The translations under genes were made by a program, and so were the position numbers. From positions 1 through 23,074 of the forward strand of contig CAAHET010000141.1 of NCBI GenBank assembly GCA_900772565.1: a DNA stretch of 23,074 nt, in the 5' to 3' direction. The stretch is from an uncultured Faecalibacterium sp. GTDB lineage: Bacteria > Bacillota > Clostridia > Oscillospirales > Ruminococcaceae. Shown here piece after piece: positions 5,758 to 13,321 of this stretch (the first letter of the stretch is position 1; every line of letters starts with the position of its first letter). Below the pieces are notes generated by a model, which was given only the letters and a program-made list of their open reading frames with translations, searched no databases and was not told where the DNA came from.

Positions 5758-6486
5758 GTGAAGATCATTCGTACAAAGGACTACGCTGATATGTCCCGCA
5801 AGGCAGCAAACATCATTTCTGCGCAGGTCATTATGAAGCCCGACTGTGTGCTGGGTCTGGCTACCGGCGGCACCCCCGTTGGCACCTATGAGAAGCTGGT
5901 GGAGCGCTACAACGAGGGAGATCTGGATTTTTCTGAGGTCACCTCCGTCAATCTGGACGAGTACCGCGGCCTGCCCAAGGATCACCCGGAAAGCTACTGG
6001 AGCTTTATGCACCGCAACCTGTTCGACCATGTGAACATCGACCCTGCCCACATCAACCTGCCGGACGGCACCAATCTGGACGCCGAAGCCGAGTGCAAGC
6101 GCTATGATGAGGTCATCCGCAGCGTGGGCGGCGTGGATCTGCAGCTGCTGGGCATCGGCCATGACGGCCACATCGGCTTCAACGAGCCCCACGACGCCTT
6201 TGATCTGGGCACCCACTGCGTGGATCTGACCCAGGAGACCATCGAAGCCAACAAGCGCTTCTTTGACGGCAACGTGGATCTGGTGCCCAAGCAGGCCTAT
6301 ACCATGGGCATCCGCACCATCATGCAGGCACGCAAGGTGCTGATGGTGGTCAACGGCGCAGGCAAGGCCGAGATCGTCAAGAAGGCCTTCTTCGGCCCCG
6401 TCACCCCCGAGGTGCCCGCAAGCATCCTGCAGATGCACCCGGACTTCATTCTGGTGGGCGATGAAGAGGCTCTGAGCCTGATCTAA
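5758..6486 (+). CDS. nagB: Glucosamine-6-phosphate deaminase
   Basis: Converts glucosamine-6-phosphate to fructose-6-phosphate plus ammonia, the last step of amino-sugar catabolism. The 242 residues carry the family blocks LGLATGGTPVGTYEKL (31-47), NLDEYRGL with the catalytic Asp (D67), and GIGHDGHIGFNEP with D136, H138 and E143. I prefer GTG 5758 as start: it gives the usual N-terminus MKIIRTKDYADMS and has GAGAGG 9 bp upstream. The in-frame ATG at 5734 adds eight residues with a poorer ribosome site. The protein is close to the short Firmicute form (about 240 residues). No nagA or nagE is adjacent, so it stands alone with its own terminator. Confidence 0.96.
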   Translation: MKIIRTKDYADMSRKAANIISAQVIMKPDCVLGLATGGTPVGTYEKLVERYNEGDLDFSEVTSVNLDEYRGLPKDHPESYWSFMHRNLFDHVNIDPAHINLPDGTNLDAEAECKRYDEVIRSVGGVDLQLLGIGHDGHIGFNEPHDAFDLGTHCVDLTQETIEANKRFFDGNVDLVPKQAYTMGIRTIMQARKVLMVVNGAGKAEIVKKAFFGPVTPEVPASILQMHPDFILVGDEEALSLI

Positions 6487-6502
6487 GCATTTTTATTAAA
6501 TC

Positions 6503-6546
6503 TCGGGGCACCGGAACACCTGCGGGCGTTCCGGTGTTCCTTTTTG
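6503..6546 (+). terminator. Intrinsic terminator of nagB
   Basis: The stem GGCACCGGAAC...GTTCCGGTGTTCC has a short GC-rich loop and is followed by TTTTT. It begins about 20 bp after the stop. Confidence 0.88.
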
Positions 6547-6565
6547 CGGGGGAGCGGCTGAGAAC

Positions 6566-6753
6566 TTACCCCTTCCGTCATCGCCTGCGGCGATGCCACC
6601 TTCCCCAAGGGGACGGCTTTTGTGGTAACGGCAAACCTTGCGACACCGCCAAAAGGCGCCCCCCTTGAGGGCCGATTTCCCCCGTTCCGGGGGAAAATGT
6701 CGCGCAGCGACAAAAGGGGGAATCTGCCGAACGCAGTGAGGCTGAAGGGGTAA
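6566..6753. repeat. Palindromic mosaic repeat, copy A (188 bp)
   Basis: It is framed by the inverted ends TTACCCCTTC (6566-6575) and GAAGGGGTAA (6744-6753). Inside are the small palindromes GTCATCGCCTGCGGCGATGCC and TTTCCCCCG-TT-CCGGGGGAAA, and a GTCGCGCAGCGACA block. The last module recurs in copy E (17764-17959) and the GTCATCGC..GCGATGCCA module in copies B and C. It is non-coding and lies between nagB and the LysR-type gene. Confidence 0.75.
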
Positions 6754-6769
6754 TTTTACCGCCCTTCTC

Positions 6770-6798
6770 TTTACATTCCGCCCAAAAAGCGGTATTCT
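6770..6798 (+). promoter_or_regulatory. Promoter of the LysR-phosphatase fusion gene
   Basis: TTTACA (6770-6775), 17 bp, TATTCT (6793-6798); start near 6805, about 29 nt before the ATG. It lies just outside repeat copy A. Confidence 0.6.
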
Positions 6799-6833
6799 TT
6801 GTCCAGAACAAACACACTGCCCGGGAGGAGACC

Positions 6834-8591
6834 ATGGATATCCGCCAGCTGCACTACTTTTTGACCCTGTGCGAAGAAATGAATTACACCCGCGCCGCAC
6901 AGCGGCTGTTCCTGTCGCGGCAGGCGCTGCGCCAGAGCATCTCTGCGCTGGAAGCCGAAATGTGCGGGCCGCTGTTTATCAGCGCCCACCACAAGCTGGC
7001 GCTCACCGACCGGGGCATGAGTTTACAGCGCCACGCCGCCCCGGTGGTGGAGCAGTTCCAGCAGATGCAGGCCGCTCTGCGGGCAGAGATCCAGTCTGCC
7101 CAGCCGGTGCGCATCGGCATCAGCGTGGCGCTGGTGCCGGACTATCTGCCCGGGCTGGAAACCCAGCTGGACAAGTTCCGGCAGCAGTACCCCCATGTGG
7201 AAATGCGGTTCCGTCTGCTGGACAACGATGCCGTAGCCGATGGGGTGGAGCAGGGCGAGCTGGACGCGGGTCTCGTCATCGACCTTGGCTGCGCCGCACC
7301 GGTGCTGGCGCGCACCACTCTGCGGGCAGACCCCGCCTGTCTGCTGGTGCCCCGGGGACATCCCTTCTGGGAAAAAGAGCGCATCCCGCTGGCAGAGTTG
7401 CGCGGGCAGCGGGTGCTGCTGCCCAGCCTGCGGCAGGATCTGTTCAGCCCGCTGTGGGCGGCCTGTGCCCGGGCGGGCTTTGCCCCCAACGCCGAGATCG
7501 GCCCCAGCTTTTATCAGGCCTACTATCTGGTGCAGGAGCAGCTGTGCACCTGCCTGACCCGCTACGAGCCCGGCGCACGCCGGGAGCTGGACCGGGTGCG
7601 GGACGTGCTGCTGGAGGATATGCCCCCGCTGTGCGTCTCGCTGGTGCAGCGGCGGGACACCAGCTCTGCCTACATCGACCTGCTGCGCAGCTACCTGTTA
7701 GAGGTTCTGGGCAGCACCGCCAGCCTGCCGCCCCGCCGGGGTCGGCCGGCAAAGCCCTTCTACACCGCGCCGGTGCTTTCCAGCGCCGCCGCAAAATCTG
7801 CCCCGGAGCATCCCGCCCCGGGCACCCAGCTGCCCTTTGCGGGCGGCAACAACTTCCGGGAACTGGGCGGCTACCATGCCGACGAGGGCAAGACCGTAAA
7901 GTGGGGGCAGATCTACCGGGGTTTCCCCACCGGGTTGCTGACCGGCGAGGCCGACCGCGCCCGGCTGGACGGGCTGGGACTGCGGCTCATCCTTGACCTG
8001 CGCAGCGGCGCAGAAGCCGCAAAGCTGCCGGACTATGTGCCGGACGGCGCACGGCTGGTGCAGATCTGCGGCCTGCGGGATGCCGCCGGGCAGGAGATCG
8101 ATTTTTCCCCCAACGACATCCAGCGGCTGGTGCAGAGCGTCCCCGCCGGGACGAACCTCTCCCAGCTGATGTACCGGCAGATGCTCACCGGCAACAAGGC
8201 GTTCAAGGAGCTGTTCCGGGCGCTGGAAGCCGGCGAGACGCCCATCCTGTTCCACTGCACATCGGGCAAGGACCGCACCGGCGTAGCCTCCATGCTGATT
8301 TTACTGGCGCTGGGTGCTTCGGACGAGACCATCTGCGCGGATTATGCCCGCACCAACCTCTGCCGCGCCGCCGAGATCGAAAAGGCCATGGCTGACCATG
8401 CGGCGGAGATCGCCGCCGACCCGGCGCAAAAAATGCGCTGGCAGACCGCTGCCGGGGTAGACCCGGAGGCTGCGCCCTTTGTGCTGCGCACCATCCGGCA
8501 GGACTACGGCAGCGCCGAGAGCTATCTGGAAGCCGAATACGGCCTGACCCCCGCCCGCCTGATGCGGCTGCGGCGGATGTATCTGGAATAA
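6834..8591 (+). CDS. LysR-type regulator fused to a CX5R tyrosine phosphatase
   Basis: One uninterrupted 585-residue frame with two proteins' worth of domains. Residues 1-61 are a LysR winged helix-turn-helix (FLTLCEEMNYTRAAQRLFLS, then QSISALEAEM). Residues 92 to about 292 are a full LysR ligand-binding domain starting VRIGISVALVPDYLPGL. A Pro/Ala-rich linker follows (about 293-335). Residues 340-585 are a tyrosine/lipid phosphatase of the Y_phosphatase3 type, with the early signature NFRELGGY (340-347) and the P-loop HCTSGKDRTG, in which C475 is the nucleophile and R481 the phosphate-binding arginine. All catalytic residues are present, so both halves look functional. GGGAGGAG precedes ATG 6834 and a promoter is visible. 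LysR regulators are usually about 300 residues, so this is nearly double. Linkage of a DNA-binding sensor to phosphatase chemistry is unusual; substrate and target genes are unknown. The fusion is direct sequence evidence, its purpose is not. Confidence 0.9.
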   Translation: MDIRQLHYFLTLCEEMNYTRAAQRLFLSRQALRQSISALEAEMCGPLFISAHHKLALTDRGMSLQRHAAPVVEQFQQMQAALRAEIQSAQPVRIGISVALVPDYLPGLETQLDKFRQQYPHVEMRFRLLDNDAVADGVEQGELDAGLVIDLGCAAPVLARTTLRADPACLLVPRGHPFWEKERIPLAELRGQRVLLPSLRQDLFSPLWAACARAGFAPNAEIGPSFYQAYYLVQEQLCTCLTRYEPGARRELDRVRDVLLEDMPPLCVSLVQRRDTSSAYIDLLRSYLLEVLGSTASLPPRRGRPAKPFYTAPVLSSAAAKSAPEHPAPGTQLPFAGGNNFRELGGYHADEGKTVKWGQIYRGFPTGLLTGEADRARLDGLGLRLILDLRSGAEAAKLPDYVPDGARLVQICGLRDAAGQEIDFSPNDIQRLVQSVPAGTNLSQLMYRQMLTGNKAFKELFRALEAGETPILFHCTSGKDRTGVASMLILLALGASDETICADYARTNLCRAAEIEKAMADHAAEIAADPAQKMRWQTAAGVDPEAAPFVLRTIRQDYGSAESYLEAEYGLTPARLMRLRRMYLE

Positions 8592-8638
8592 GAATTTTGT
8601 TTTTCTGCACAAAATGTTCTGCGGGCAGGGTTTTCCTC

Positions 8639-8670
8639 TTGACAAGCGGGCAATTGTTTCGTACTATAAT
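8639..8670 (+). promoter_or_regulatory. Promoter of rny
   Basis: TTGACA (8639-8644) followed after 17 bp by TACTAT (8662-8667), or after 20 bp by a perfect TATAAT (8665-8670). The start near 8674-8677 leaves a leader of about 260 nt before rny. Confidence 0.65.
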
Positions 8671-8791
8671 TAGTAGTATGGAATCAAAGACGCTGTACGC
8701 AGGCTTCTGTGTGACCCTGTACCCGTTTCAGGCATCGTGTGCCTGTTTGATATAAAATGGAACCGTAGAGAGAAAAGCCGTATGCTTTTGC

Positions 8792-8822
8792 CCGTACCGC
8801 CGGTTTTGGACGGTGCGTATGG
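8792..8822 (+). promoter_or_regulatory. Strong hairpin in the long rny leader
   Basis: An 11-bp helix with one bulge is formed by CCGTACCGCCG and CGGTGCGTATGG, followed by TTTTGG. It may be a leader structure or a weak attenuator. The rest of 8671-8937 shows no convincing gene. Confidence 0.4.
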
Positions 8823-8937
8823 TTTTGGTGTCACTTTTTGGATTGAAAGCTCTTTCTATATCATTGCCCGTGTCCTGCTGCGCAGCGTCTCCTGCTTTTA
8901 ATTTTGCATTGAATTGAAACAAAGGAGAGTGAACGCA

Positions 8938-10509
8938 ATGACTGCGATCGGAGTGATCGTGGCCTTGATCGTTGCTGTTGTCGGCGTGGCTGCGGGCTAT
9001 TTTATTGGTTACAACAACCGTAAAAAGACCGCCGAAGCCCAGATCGGCAGCGCCGAAGCCGAGGCTACCCGGCTGGTGAACGAAGCGATCAAGACCGCCG
9101 ACCAGAAGCGCAAGGAAGCGGTTCTGGAAGCAAAGGACGAGGCTTTCCGTCTGAAAGCCGAGGTCGATGCCCAGAAGGCAGAGGCCGACAAGGAGATCAA
9201 GCAGCGCCGTGCGGAGATCAGCCGTCAGGAGAACCGCATCGACCAGAAGGAGACGGCGCTGGACCGCAAGACCGAGGCGCTGGAAAAGAAGGAAGAAGAG
9301 CTGAAAAAGCGCGCCGCTGAAGCCGAGGAGCGTCTGGCAGAAATCGACGCTCTGCGCGCCAAGGAGCTGGAGCGCCTGGAAACGCTGGCCGGCCTGAGTC
9401 AGGAGGACGCCCGCGAGGTGCTGCTGCACAAGGTGGACGAGGAGCTGACCCACGAAAAGGCCGTGCGCGTTGCCGCCTACGAGACCGACCTGAAGGAAAA
9501 CTGCGATAACATCGCCCGCAACCTCATCGGACAGGCCGTCAGCCGCTGCGCTGCCGACCATTGCAGCGAGACCACCGTCAGCGTGGTGCCGCTGCCCAGC
9601 GATGAGATGAAGGGCCGCATCATCGGCCGCGAGGGCCGCAACATCCGCGCATTGGAGACCGCTACCGGCGTAGATCTGATCATCGATGATACCCCGGAAG
9701 CCATCACCCTGTCCTCCTTTGACCAGACCCGCCGCGAGGTCGCCCGCATGACGCTGGAGCGCCTGATCGGCGATGGCCGCATCCACCCCGCCCGCATCGA
9801 GGAGACGGTGGAGAAGTGCCGCCACGATCTGGAGCTGCAGATGAAGCGCGAGGGCGAGCGTGCGGTGATGGAGCTGGGCATCCATGGCCTGCACCCCGAC
9901 CTGATCAAGCTGATCGGCCGGCTGAAGTACCGCACCAGCTTTGGTCAGAACGCTTTGACCCACAGCATGGAAGTGGCTTGGGTAGCCGGTCTGCTGGCAG
10001 GCGAGATGGGCGTGAACGTGACCATGGCACGCCGCGCCGGTCTGCTGCATGATATCGGCAAGGCACTGGATCACGAAATCGAGGGCAGCCACGTCCAGAT
10101 CGGCGTGGACATCTGCCGCAAGTACAAGGAGAACACCCAGATCATCCACGCCATTGAGGCACACCATGGCGACGTGGAGCCCAAGACCCCGTTGGCCTTC
10201 ATCATTCAGGCTGCCGACGCCATCAGCGCCGCCCGCCCGGGTGCCCGCCGCGAGAACGTGGAAAGCTACGTCAAGCGTCTGGAAAATCTGGAGGAGATCT
10301 CTTCCAGCTTCGAAGGCGTGGAGCAGGCCTTTGCCGTGCAGGCAGGCCGCGAGGTGCGTATTCTGGTCAAGCCCGACGTCATCAGCGACGATCAGGTCAT
10401 CCTGCTGGCACGCTCCATCGCCAAAAAGATCGAGGACACGCTGGATTATCCCGGCCAGATCAAGGTCAACGTCATCCGCGAGAGCCGCGCCGTGGAGTAC
10501 GCAAAATAA
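8938..10509 (+). CDS. rny: Ribonuclease Y
   Basis: A membrane-anchored endoribonuclease that starts mRNA decay in Firmicutes. The 523 residues have the standard layout and length. An N-terminal membrane helix (about 3-25) is followed by a long charged coiled coil (about 30-170, runs of AEAEATRLVNEA- and KKEEELKKRAAEAEE-like heptads). A KH RNA-binding domain contains GRIIGREGRNIRALE (from about 226). An HD metal-dependent hydrolase domain has the catalytic pair in LLHDIGKALDHE (H371, D372), and HAIEAHHGD follows. ATG 8938 is set by AAAGGAGAG 8 bp upstream. Codons back to a TTG at 8914 are open but not needed. The gene stands alone between a strong promoter with a long leader and a strong terminator. 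Confidence 0.97.
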   Translation: MTAIGVIVALIVAVVGVAAGYFIGYNNRKKTAEAQIGSAEAEATRLVNEAIKTADQKRKEAVLEAKDEAFRLKAEVDAQKAEADKEIKQRRAEISRQENRIDQKETALDRKTEALEKKEEELKKRAAEAEERLAEIDALRAKELERLETLAGLSQEDAREVLLHKVDEELTHEKAVRVAAYETDLKENCDNIARNLIGQAVSRCAADHCSETTVSVVPLPSDEMKGRIIGREGRNIRALETATGVDLIIDDTPEAITLSSFDQTRREVARMTLERLIGDGRIHPARIEETVEKCRHDLELQMKREGERAVMELGIHGLHPDLIKLIGRLKYRTSFGQNALTHSMEVAWVAGLLAGEMGVNVTMARRAGLLHDIGKALDHEIEGSHVQIGVDICRKYKENTQIIHAIEAHHGDVEPKTPLAFIIQAADAISAARPGARRENVESYVKRLENLEEISSSFEGVEQAFAVQAGREVRILVKPDVISDDQVILLARSIAKKIEDTLDYPGQIKVNVIRESRAVEYAK

Positions 10510-10519
10510 AGTTTTTCCG

Positions 10520-10556
10520 CAGGCTGCCGTGTTTTTGCACGGCAGCCTGTTTTTTG
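10520..10556 (+). terminator. Intrinsic terminator of rny
   Basis: A perfect 12-bp stem CAGGCTGCCGTG/CACGGCAGCCTG with a 6-nt loop is followed by TTTTTTG, 10 bp past the stop. Confidence 0.93.
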
Positions 10557-10719
10557 TACCAAAATGATTGCATTTCCCGCCAGAAAAGGCATCATAGGCG
10601 CAAAAGGGCGCAAAAAGCTTCGTCCGCAGCACCACCTGCAACGCAATGTTCACCCGTAAAAAGCGGCTTAGAAACGCCGTAGACATTTCTGGGTCACAAA
10701 TTATATCTCTCCTCTGATT

Positions 10720-10744
10720 ATGCGCAAAGCAACGCGGAGCGCAT
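10720..10744. repeat. Small covarying hairpin element, copy 1
   Basis: ATGCGC (10720-10725) and GCGCAT (10739-10744) pair around the 13-nt loop AAAGCAACGCGGA. Copy 2 at 12613-12637 has the same loop but ATGCCC/GGGCAT arms. It lies beyond the sstT terminator. Apart from this element, 10557-10761 shows nothing I can assign. Confidence 0.6.
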
Positions 10745-10761
10745 TCCCAATCGTCCCACGC

Positions 10762-10803
10762 AAAAAGCAGCCGCCGCACTTTCTCGTGCAGCAGCTGCTT
10801 TGT
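10762..10803 (-). terminator. Terminator of sstT
   Basis: On the minus strand AAAGCAGC-GC-GCAC pairs with GTGC-GC-GCTGCTTT around GAGAAA, followed by Ts. It lies 16 bp past the stop. Confidence 0.8.
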
Positions 10804-10818
10804 TTGTTCTATGTGCTA

Positions 10819-12066
10819 TTAGCCCTTCAGGAAAGCCGGCAGGGGCTTGCCCTCCTTGAGCCACTGGTGATACTCGGCAGTGGCGGCAAATTCCACGTCA
10901 CCGGCAGAGTTCAGCGCAGTCTCCACCGAGTCCTGCACCACGCCGATGATGAAGCCTACGCCCACCATCTGCATGGCAATGTCGTTGGAGATGCCGAACA
11001 GCGAGCAGGCCATGGGGATCAGCAGCAGAGAGCCGCCAGCCACGCCGGAAGCGCCGCAGGCACCCAGAGCGCTCATGGCGCTCAGCACGATGGCGGCGGG
11101 CAGGGACACCTGAATGCCCAGCGTATTGGCCGCTGCCAGCGTCATGATGGTGATGGTAATGGCGGCACCGTCCATGTTGATGGTAGCGCCCAGCGGGATG
11201 GACACGGAGTACATGTCTTTGTCCAGACCCAGCTTTTCACACAGGGACATATTCACGGGGATGTTGGCCGCAGAGCTGCGGGTGAAGAAGGCGGTCAGAC
11301 CGGACTCCTTCAGGCAGCGGAATACCAGCGGGTACGGGTTGCAGTGCAGGTAGATAAACATGATAATAGGGGAAACGATCAGCGCCATGAACAGCATGGT
11401 GCCCACCAGCAGCGCCAGCAGCTTGCCGTACTGGGTAAAGATGGCCAGACCGTTGCCGGAAACGTTGGTGTACACCAGACCCATGATGCCGAAGGGTGCT
11501 AGATTGATGATCCAGCGCACGATTTGGGAAACGGCATCGGCGGTGTTGGCCAGAAAGACCTTGGTGCTCTCTGCGCCGATCTTCTTCATGGCAATGCCGA
11601 ACATGCAGGCCCAGAACAGGATACCGATGTAGTTGCCGTTCATCAGGGCGCTGACGGGGTTCGCCACAAAGTTGGTCAGCAGGGTGCTCAGCACCTCGCC
11701 CAAGCCCTGCGGGATCACGTCGGACTGTGCCGCATCGGCCAGCACCACCGTGACCGGGAACATAAAGCTGGTGATGGCCGCAATGGCTGCCGCCAGAAAG
11801 GTGGTGAGCATGTACAGCCAGATCACGGTGCCAAAGCGGCGGTCCAGCTTGGACGAGCCCTGTGCCAGCGCGCTTGCTACAATGACGAACACCAGCACCG
11901 GGGCAATGCCCTTCAGCGCACCGACGAACAGGTTGCCCAGCTCGCCTACCCAACCCGCGCCCGGCGCAACGAGCGCCAGCACCGAACCGACTGCCAGGCC
12001 GATCAGGATGCGCAGGATCAGGCTGGTCTGGTTGTATTTTGCTACAACCGCTTTCAAGGTTTTCAT
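10819..12066 (-). CDS. sstT: Serine/threonine:Na+ symporter SstT
   Basis: An inner-membrane sodium-coupled importer of serine and threonine from the dicarboxylate/amino acid:cation symporter (DAACS) family. The 415 residues are typical. Eight or so membrane helices alternate with the two re-entrant loops of this fold. The serine-rich hairpin FFTRSSAANIPVNM and the transport-core motif PLGATINMDGAAITITIM are both intact, and SALGACGASGVAGGSLLLIPMA matches SstT rather than glutamate transporters. GAGGAG precedes ATG 12064-12066. The gene is alone on its transcript, with an extended -10 promoter and a leader that can form two hairpins. Confidence 0.93.
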   Translation of the reverse strand: MKTLKAVVAKYNQTSLILRILIGLAVGSVLALVAPGAGWVGELGNLFVGALKGIAPVLVFVIVASALAQGSSKLDRRFGTVIWLYMLTTFLAAAIAAITSFMFPVTVVLADAAQSDVIPQGLGEVLSTLLTNFVANPVSALMNGNYIGILFWACMFGIAMKKIGAESTKVFLANTADAVSQIVRWIINLAPFGIMGLVYTNVSGNGLAIFTQYGKLLALLVGTMLFMALIVSPIIMFIYLHCNPYPLVFRCLKESGLTAFFTRSSAANIPVNMSLCEKLGLDKDMYSVSIPLGATINMDGAAITITIMTLAAANTLGIQVSLPAAIVLSAMSALGACGASGVAGGSLLLIPMACSLFGISNDIAMQMVGVGFIIGVVQDSVETALNSAGDVEFAATAEYHQWLKEGKPLPAFLKG

Positions 12067-12088
12067 ATCGTAACACTCCTCTTATGCT

Positions 12089-12133
12089 GTACGCCTAGTG
12101 CGTACATTTTCCTGTTCCTTACACGAGAACAGT
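12089..12133 (-). promoter_or_regulatory. Two leader hairpins before sstT
   Basis: On the minus strand CTGTTC/GAACAG (around plus 12112-12132) and GTACGC/GCGTAC with a 5-nt loop (plus 12089-12105) lie between promoter and ribosome site. They could be operators or RNA structures. Confidence 0.4.
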
Positions 12134-12137
12134 TGTC

Positions 12138-12146
12138 ATTATAGCA
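12138..12146 (-). promoter_or_regulatory. Extended -10 promoter of sstT
   Basis: TGC-TATAAT on the minus strand (TATAAT at plus 12138-12143). No good -35 is visible, which an extended -10 can offset. The start is about 65 nt before the ATG. Confidence 0.65.
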
Positions 12147-12282
12147 TATACGCTCAAAAAGAGGAAGTGTTTTCAGGCATTTTGCAGTCCAAACCGGCGT
12201 TTTTTGTAAGCTTTTGCAAAAGCACCTCAAAAATCGTCCTTGATAGAAATACAGTTTTGCGGTTTTGACGAGGAACAGAACC

Positions 12283-12531
12283 CTCTCAGTCATCGCTGCG
12301 CGATGCCAGCTCCCCCGAGGGGGGAGCTTTTGGCATAGGTTTCTTATTGCATCTAAAACTTTAGCGACAGGGATAACGGCGTGCGCCCTCTCCGTCACCT
12401 ACGGTGACACCTCTCCCAAAGGGAGAGGCAAGAGCACTGCCGAAAACTTCCTCATTATGCTTAACACTTTAGCGATAAGCCTTACGGCTTGGCTCCCCCT
12501 TTGGGGGAGCTGGCGCGGGAGCGCCTGAGAG
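12283..12531. repeat. Palindromic mosaic repeat, copy B (about 250 bp)
   Basis: Ends CTCTCAG and CTGAGAG are inverted. In order it holds GTCATCGCTGCGCGATGCCA, a CTCCCCCGAGGGGGGAG palindrome, AACTTTAGCGA, GGCGTGCGCCCTCTCCGTCA, a CTCTCCCAAAGGGAGAG palindrome and GGCTCCCCCTTTGGGGGAGC. Copy C (13901-14158) repeats the same order and orientation. It is non-coding. Confidence 0.8.
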
Positions 12532-12544
12532 AGCTCCACCCGTG

Positions 12545-12586
12545 AAAAAGGGGTTCTGAAAAGCCCGCAGGCTTTTCAGAACCCCA
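12545..12586 (-). terminator. Terminator of the GNAT gene
   Basis: A perfect 16-bp stem GGGGTTCTGAAAAGCC with its complement and a 4-nt loop is followed on the minus strand by CTTTTT. It lies about 65 bp past the stop of the acetyltransferase gene. Confidence 0.9.
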
Positions 12587-12612
12587 AAATCAAAAATATT
12601 CTTCCGCTGAAG

Positions 12613-12637
12613 ATGCCCAAAGCAACGCGGAGGGCAT
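12613..12637. repeat. Small covarying hairpin element, copy 2
   Basis: ATGCCC/GGGCAT arms surround the same 13-nt loop AAAGCAACGCGGA as copy 1. It lies between the GNAT stop codon and its terminator. Confidence 0.6.
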
Positions 12638-12649
12638 TTTCAATCATTC

Positions 12650-13156
12650 TTATCCCAGCTGGCTCTGGGTCAGGGACATCCGCTGGTAGGCAATGCGCGG
12701 GGTGCCGTCCTCCACATGGATGATGCCGCAGCGGGTAAATCCCTCGCTCTCCAGCAGATGCTGCATCACCTTGTTGTCGGCGTGGGTGTCGGCGCGCAGG
12801 CTTTCGCAGTGCTCCAGACACCACTCCACCACCGCCTTGCCGATGCCCTTGCTCTCGCCTGCCGAAGCCAGCCGGTGCAAAGTGCCGTAGGGCAGGGTGT
12901 CGTTGAGCCACTGCCCGTCCTCGATGACCTTGTAAGTGGGGTCCTCGCCAAGGATAAAGGCAAACACCGCCTGCATCTGGCCGTTGATCATGTACACGAA
13001 CAGCCGGTTGGTGTCGATATCCTCTTCCAGCAGCTCCGGGCTGGGATAATTGTCCCCCCACTGGGTGGGGTTGCCGTTTTTCGCCATAAATTCCCGCGCA
13101 CGGGCATAGATCTTTAAGATCTGTGCCATATCCGCTCTCACCGCTCCGCGAAACAT
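12650..13156 (-). CDS. GNAT-family N-acetyltransferase
   Basis: A 168-residue cytoplasmic acetyl-CoA-dependent acetyltransferase. The fold reads in order: an N-terminal strand-helix (RGAVRADMAQILKIYARAREF), a central YMINGQMQAVFAFI strand pair, and the acetyl-CoA loop LASAGESKGIGKAVVEWCLEH (R/Q-x-x-G-x-G/A pattern). C-terminal motif B follows (LRADTHADNKVMQHLLESEGFTRCG). I chose ATG 13156 because GAGAGG lies 9 bp upstream. ATG 13165 adds three residues but has no spacing to the ribosome site. An extended -10 promoter and a terminator make it a single-gene unit. The substrate cannot be told from sequence. Confidence 0.85.
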   Translation of the reverse strand: MFRGAVRADMAQILKIYARAREFMAKNGNPTQWGDNYPSPELLEEDIDTNRLFVYMINGQMQAVFAFILGEDPTYKVIEDGQWLNDTLPYGTLHRLASAGESKGIGKAVVEWCLEHCESLRADTHADNKVMQHLLESEGFTRCGIIHVEDGTPRIAYQRMSLTQSQLG

Positions 13157-13207
13157 ATCTTTCATCCTCTCTTGCCCACGCCCTGCTGCGCGGGGTGCAT
13201 TTGTTTC

Positions 13208-13216
13208 AGTATAACA
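13208..13216 (-). promoter_or_regulatory. Extended -10 promoter of the GNAT gene
   Basis: TGT-TATACT on the minus strand (TATACT at plus 13208-13213), with no clear -35. The start is about 45 nt before the chosen ATG. Confidence 0.5.
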
Positions 13217-13257
13217 CAATTTTCCATAAAGTACCAGATTTTTCTCCATTTTGCGGC

Positions 13258-13297
13258 AAAAACAGACCGCCGTGCGCGGGGCGGCAGCACGGCGGTC
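13258..13297 (-). terminator. Terminator of the AraC-type gene
   Basis: A perfect 11-bp stem GACCGCCGTGC/GCACGGCGGTC has an 11-nt loop and is followed on the minus strand by TGTTTTT. It is 25 bp past the stop. Confidence 0.85.
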
Positions 13298-13321
13298 GGG
13301 GGCAGCAAAATAAGGGGCGGT

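Noticed and set aside
6834..8591. Two separate genes (LysR and phosphatase) joined by a frameshift
   Set aside because: The frame is continuous with a normal Pro/Ala linker and no internal ribosome site or start at the junction; a sequencing error cannot be excluded from one sequence.
8678..8755. 25-codon ORF at the start of the rny leader
   Set aside because: No ribosome site and no recognisable sequence; kept only as a remark in the leader finding.
8728..10779. 683-codon open frame on the minus strand opposite rny
   Set aside because: It is a shadow of the high-GC rny coding sequence: low-complexity His/Gln/Leu-rich translation, no ribosome site and no family.
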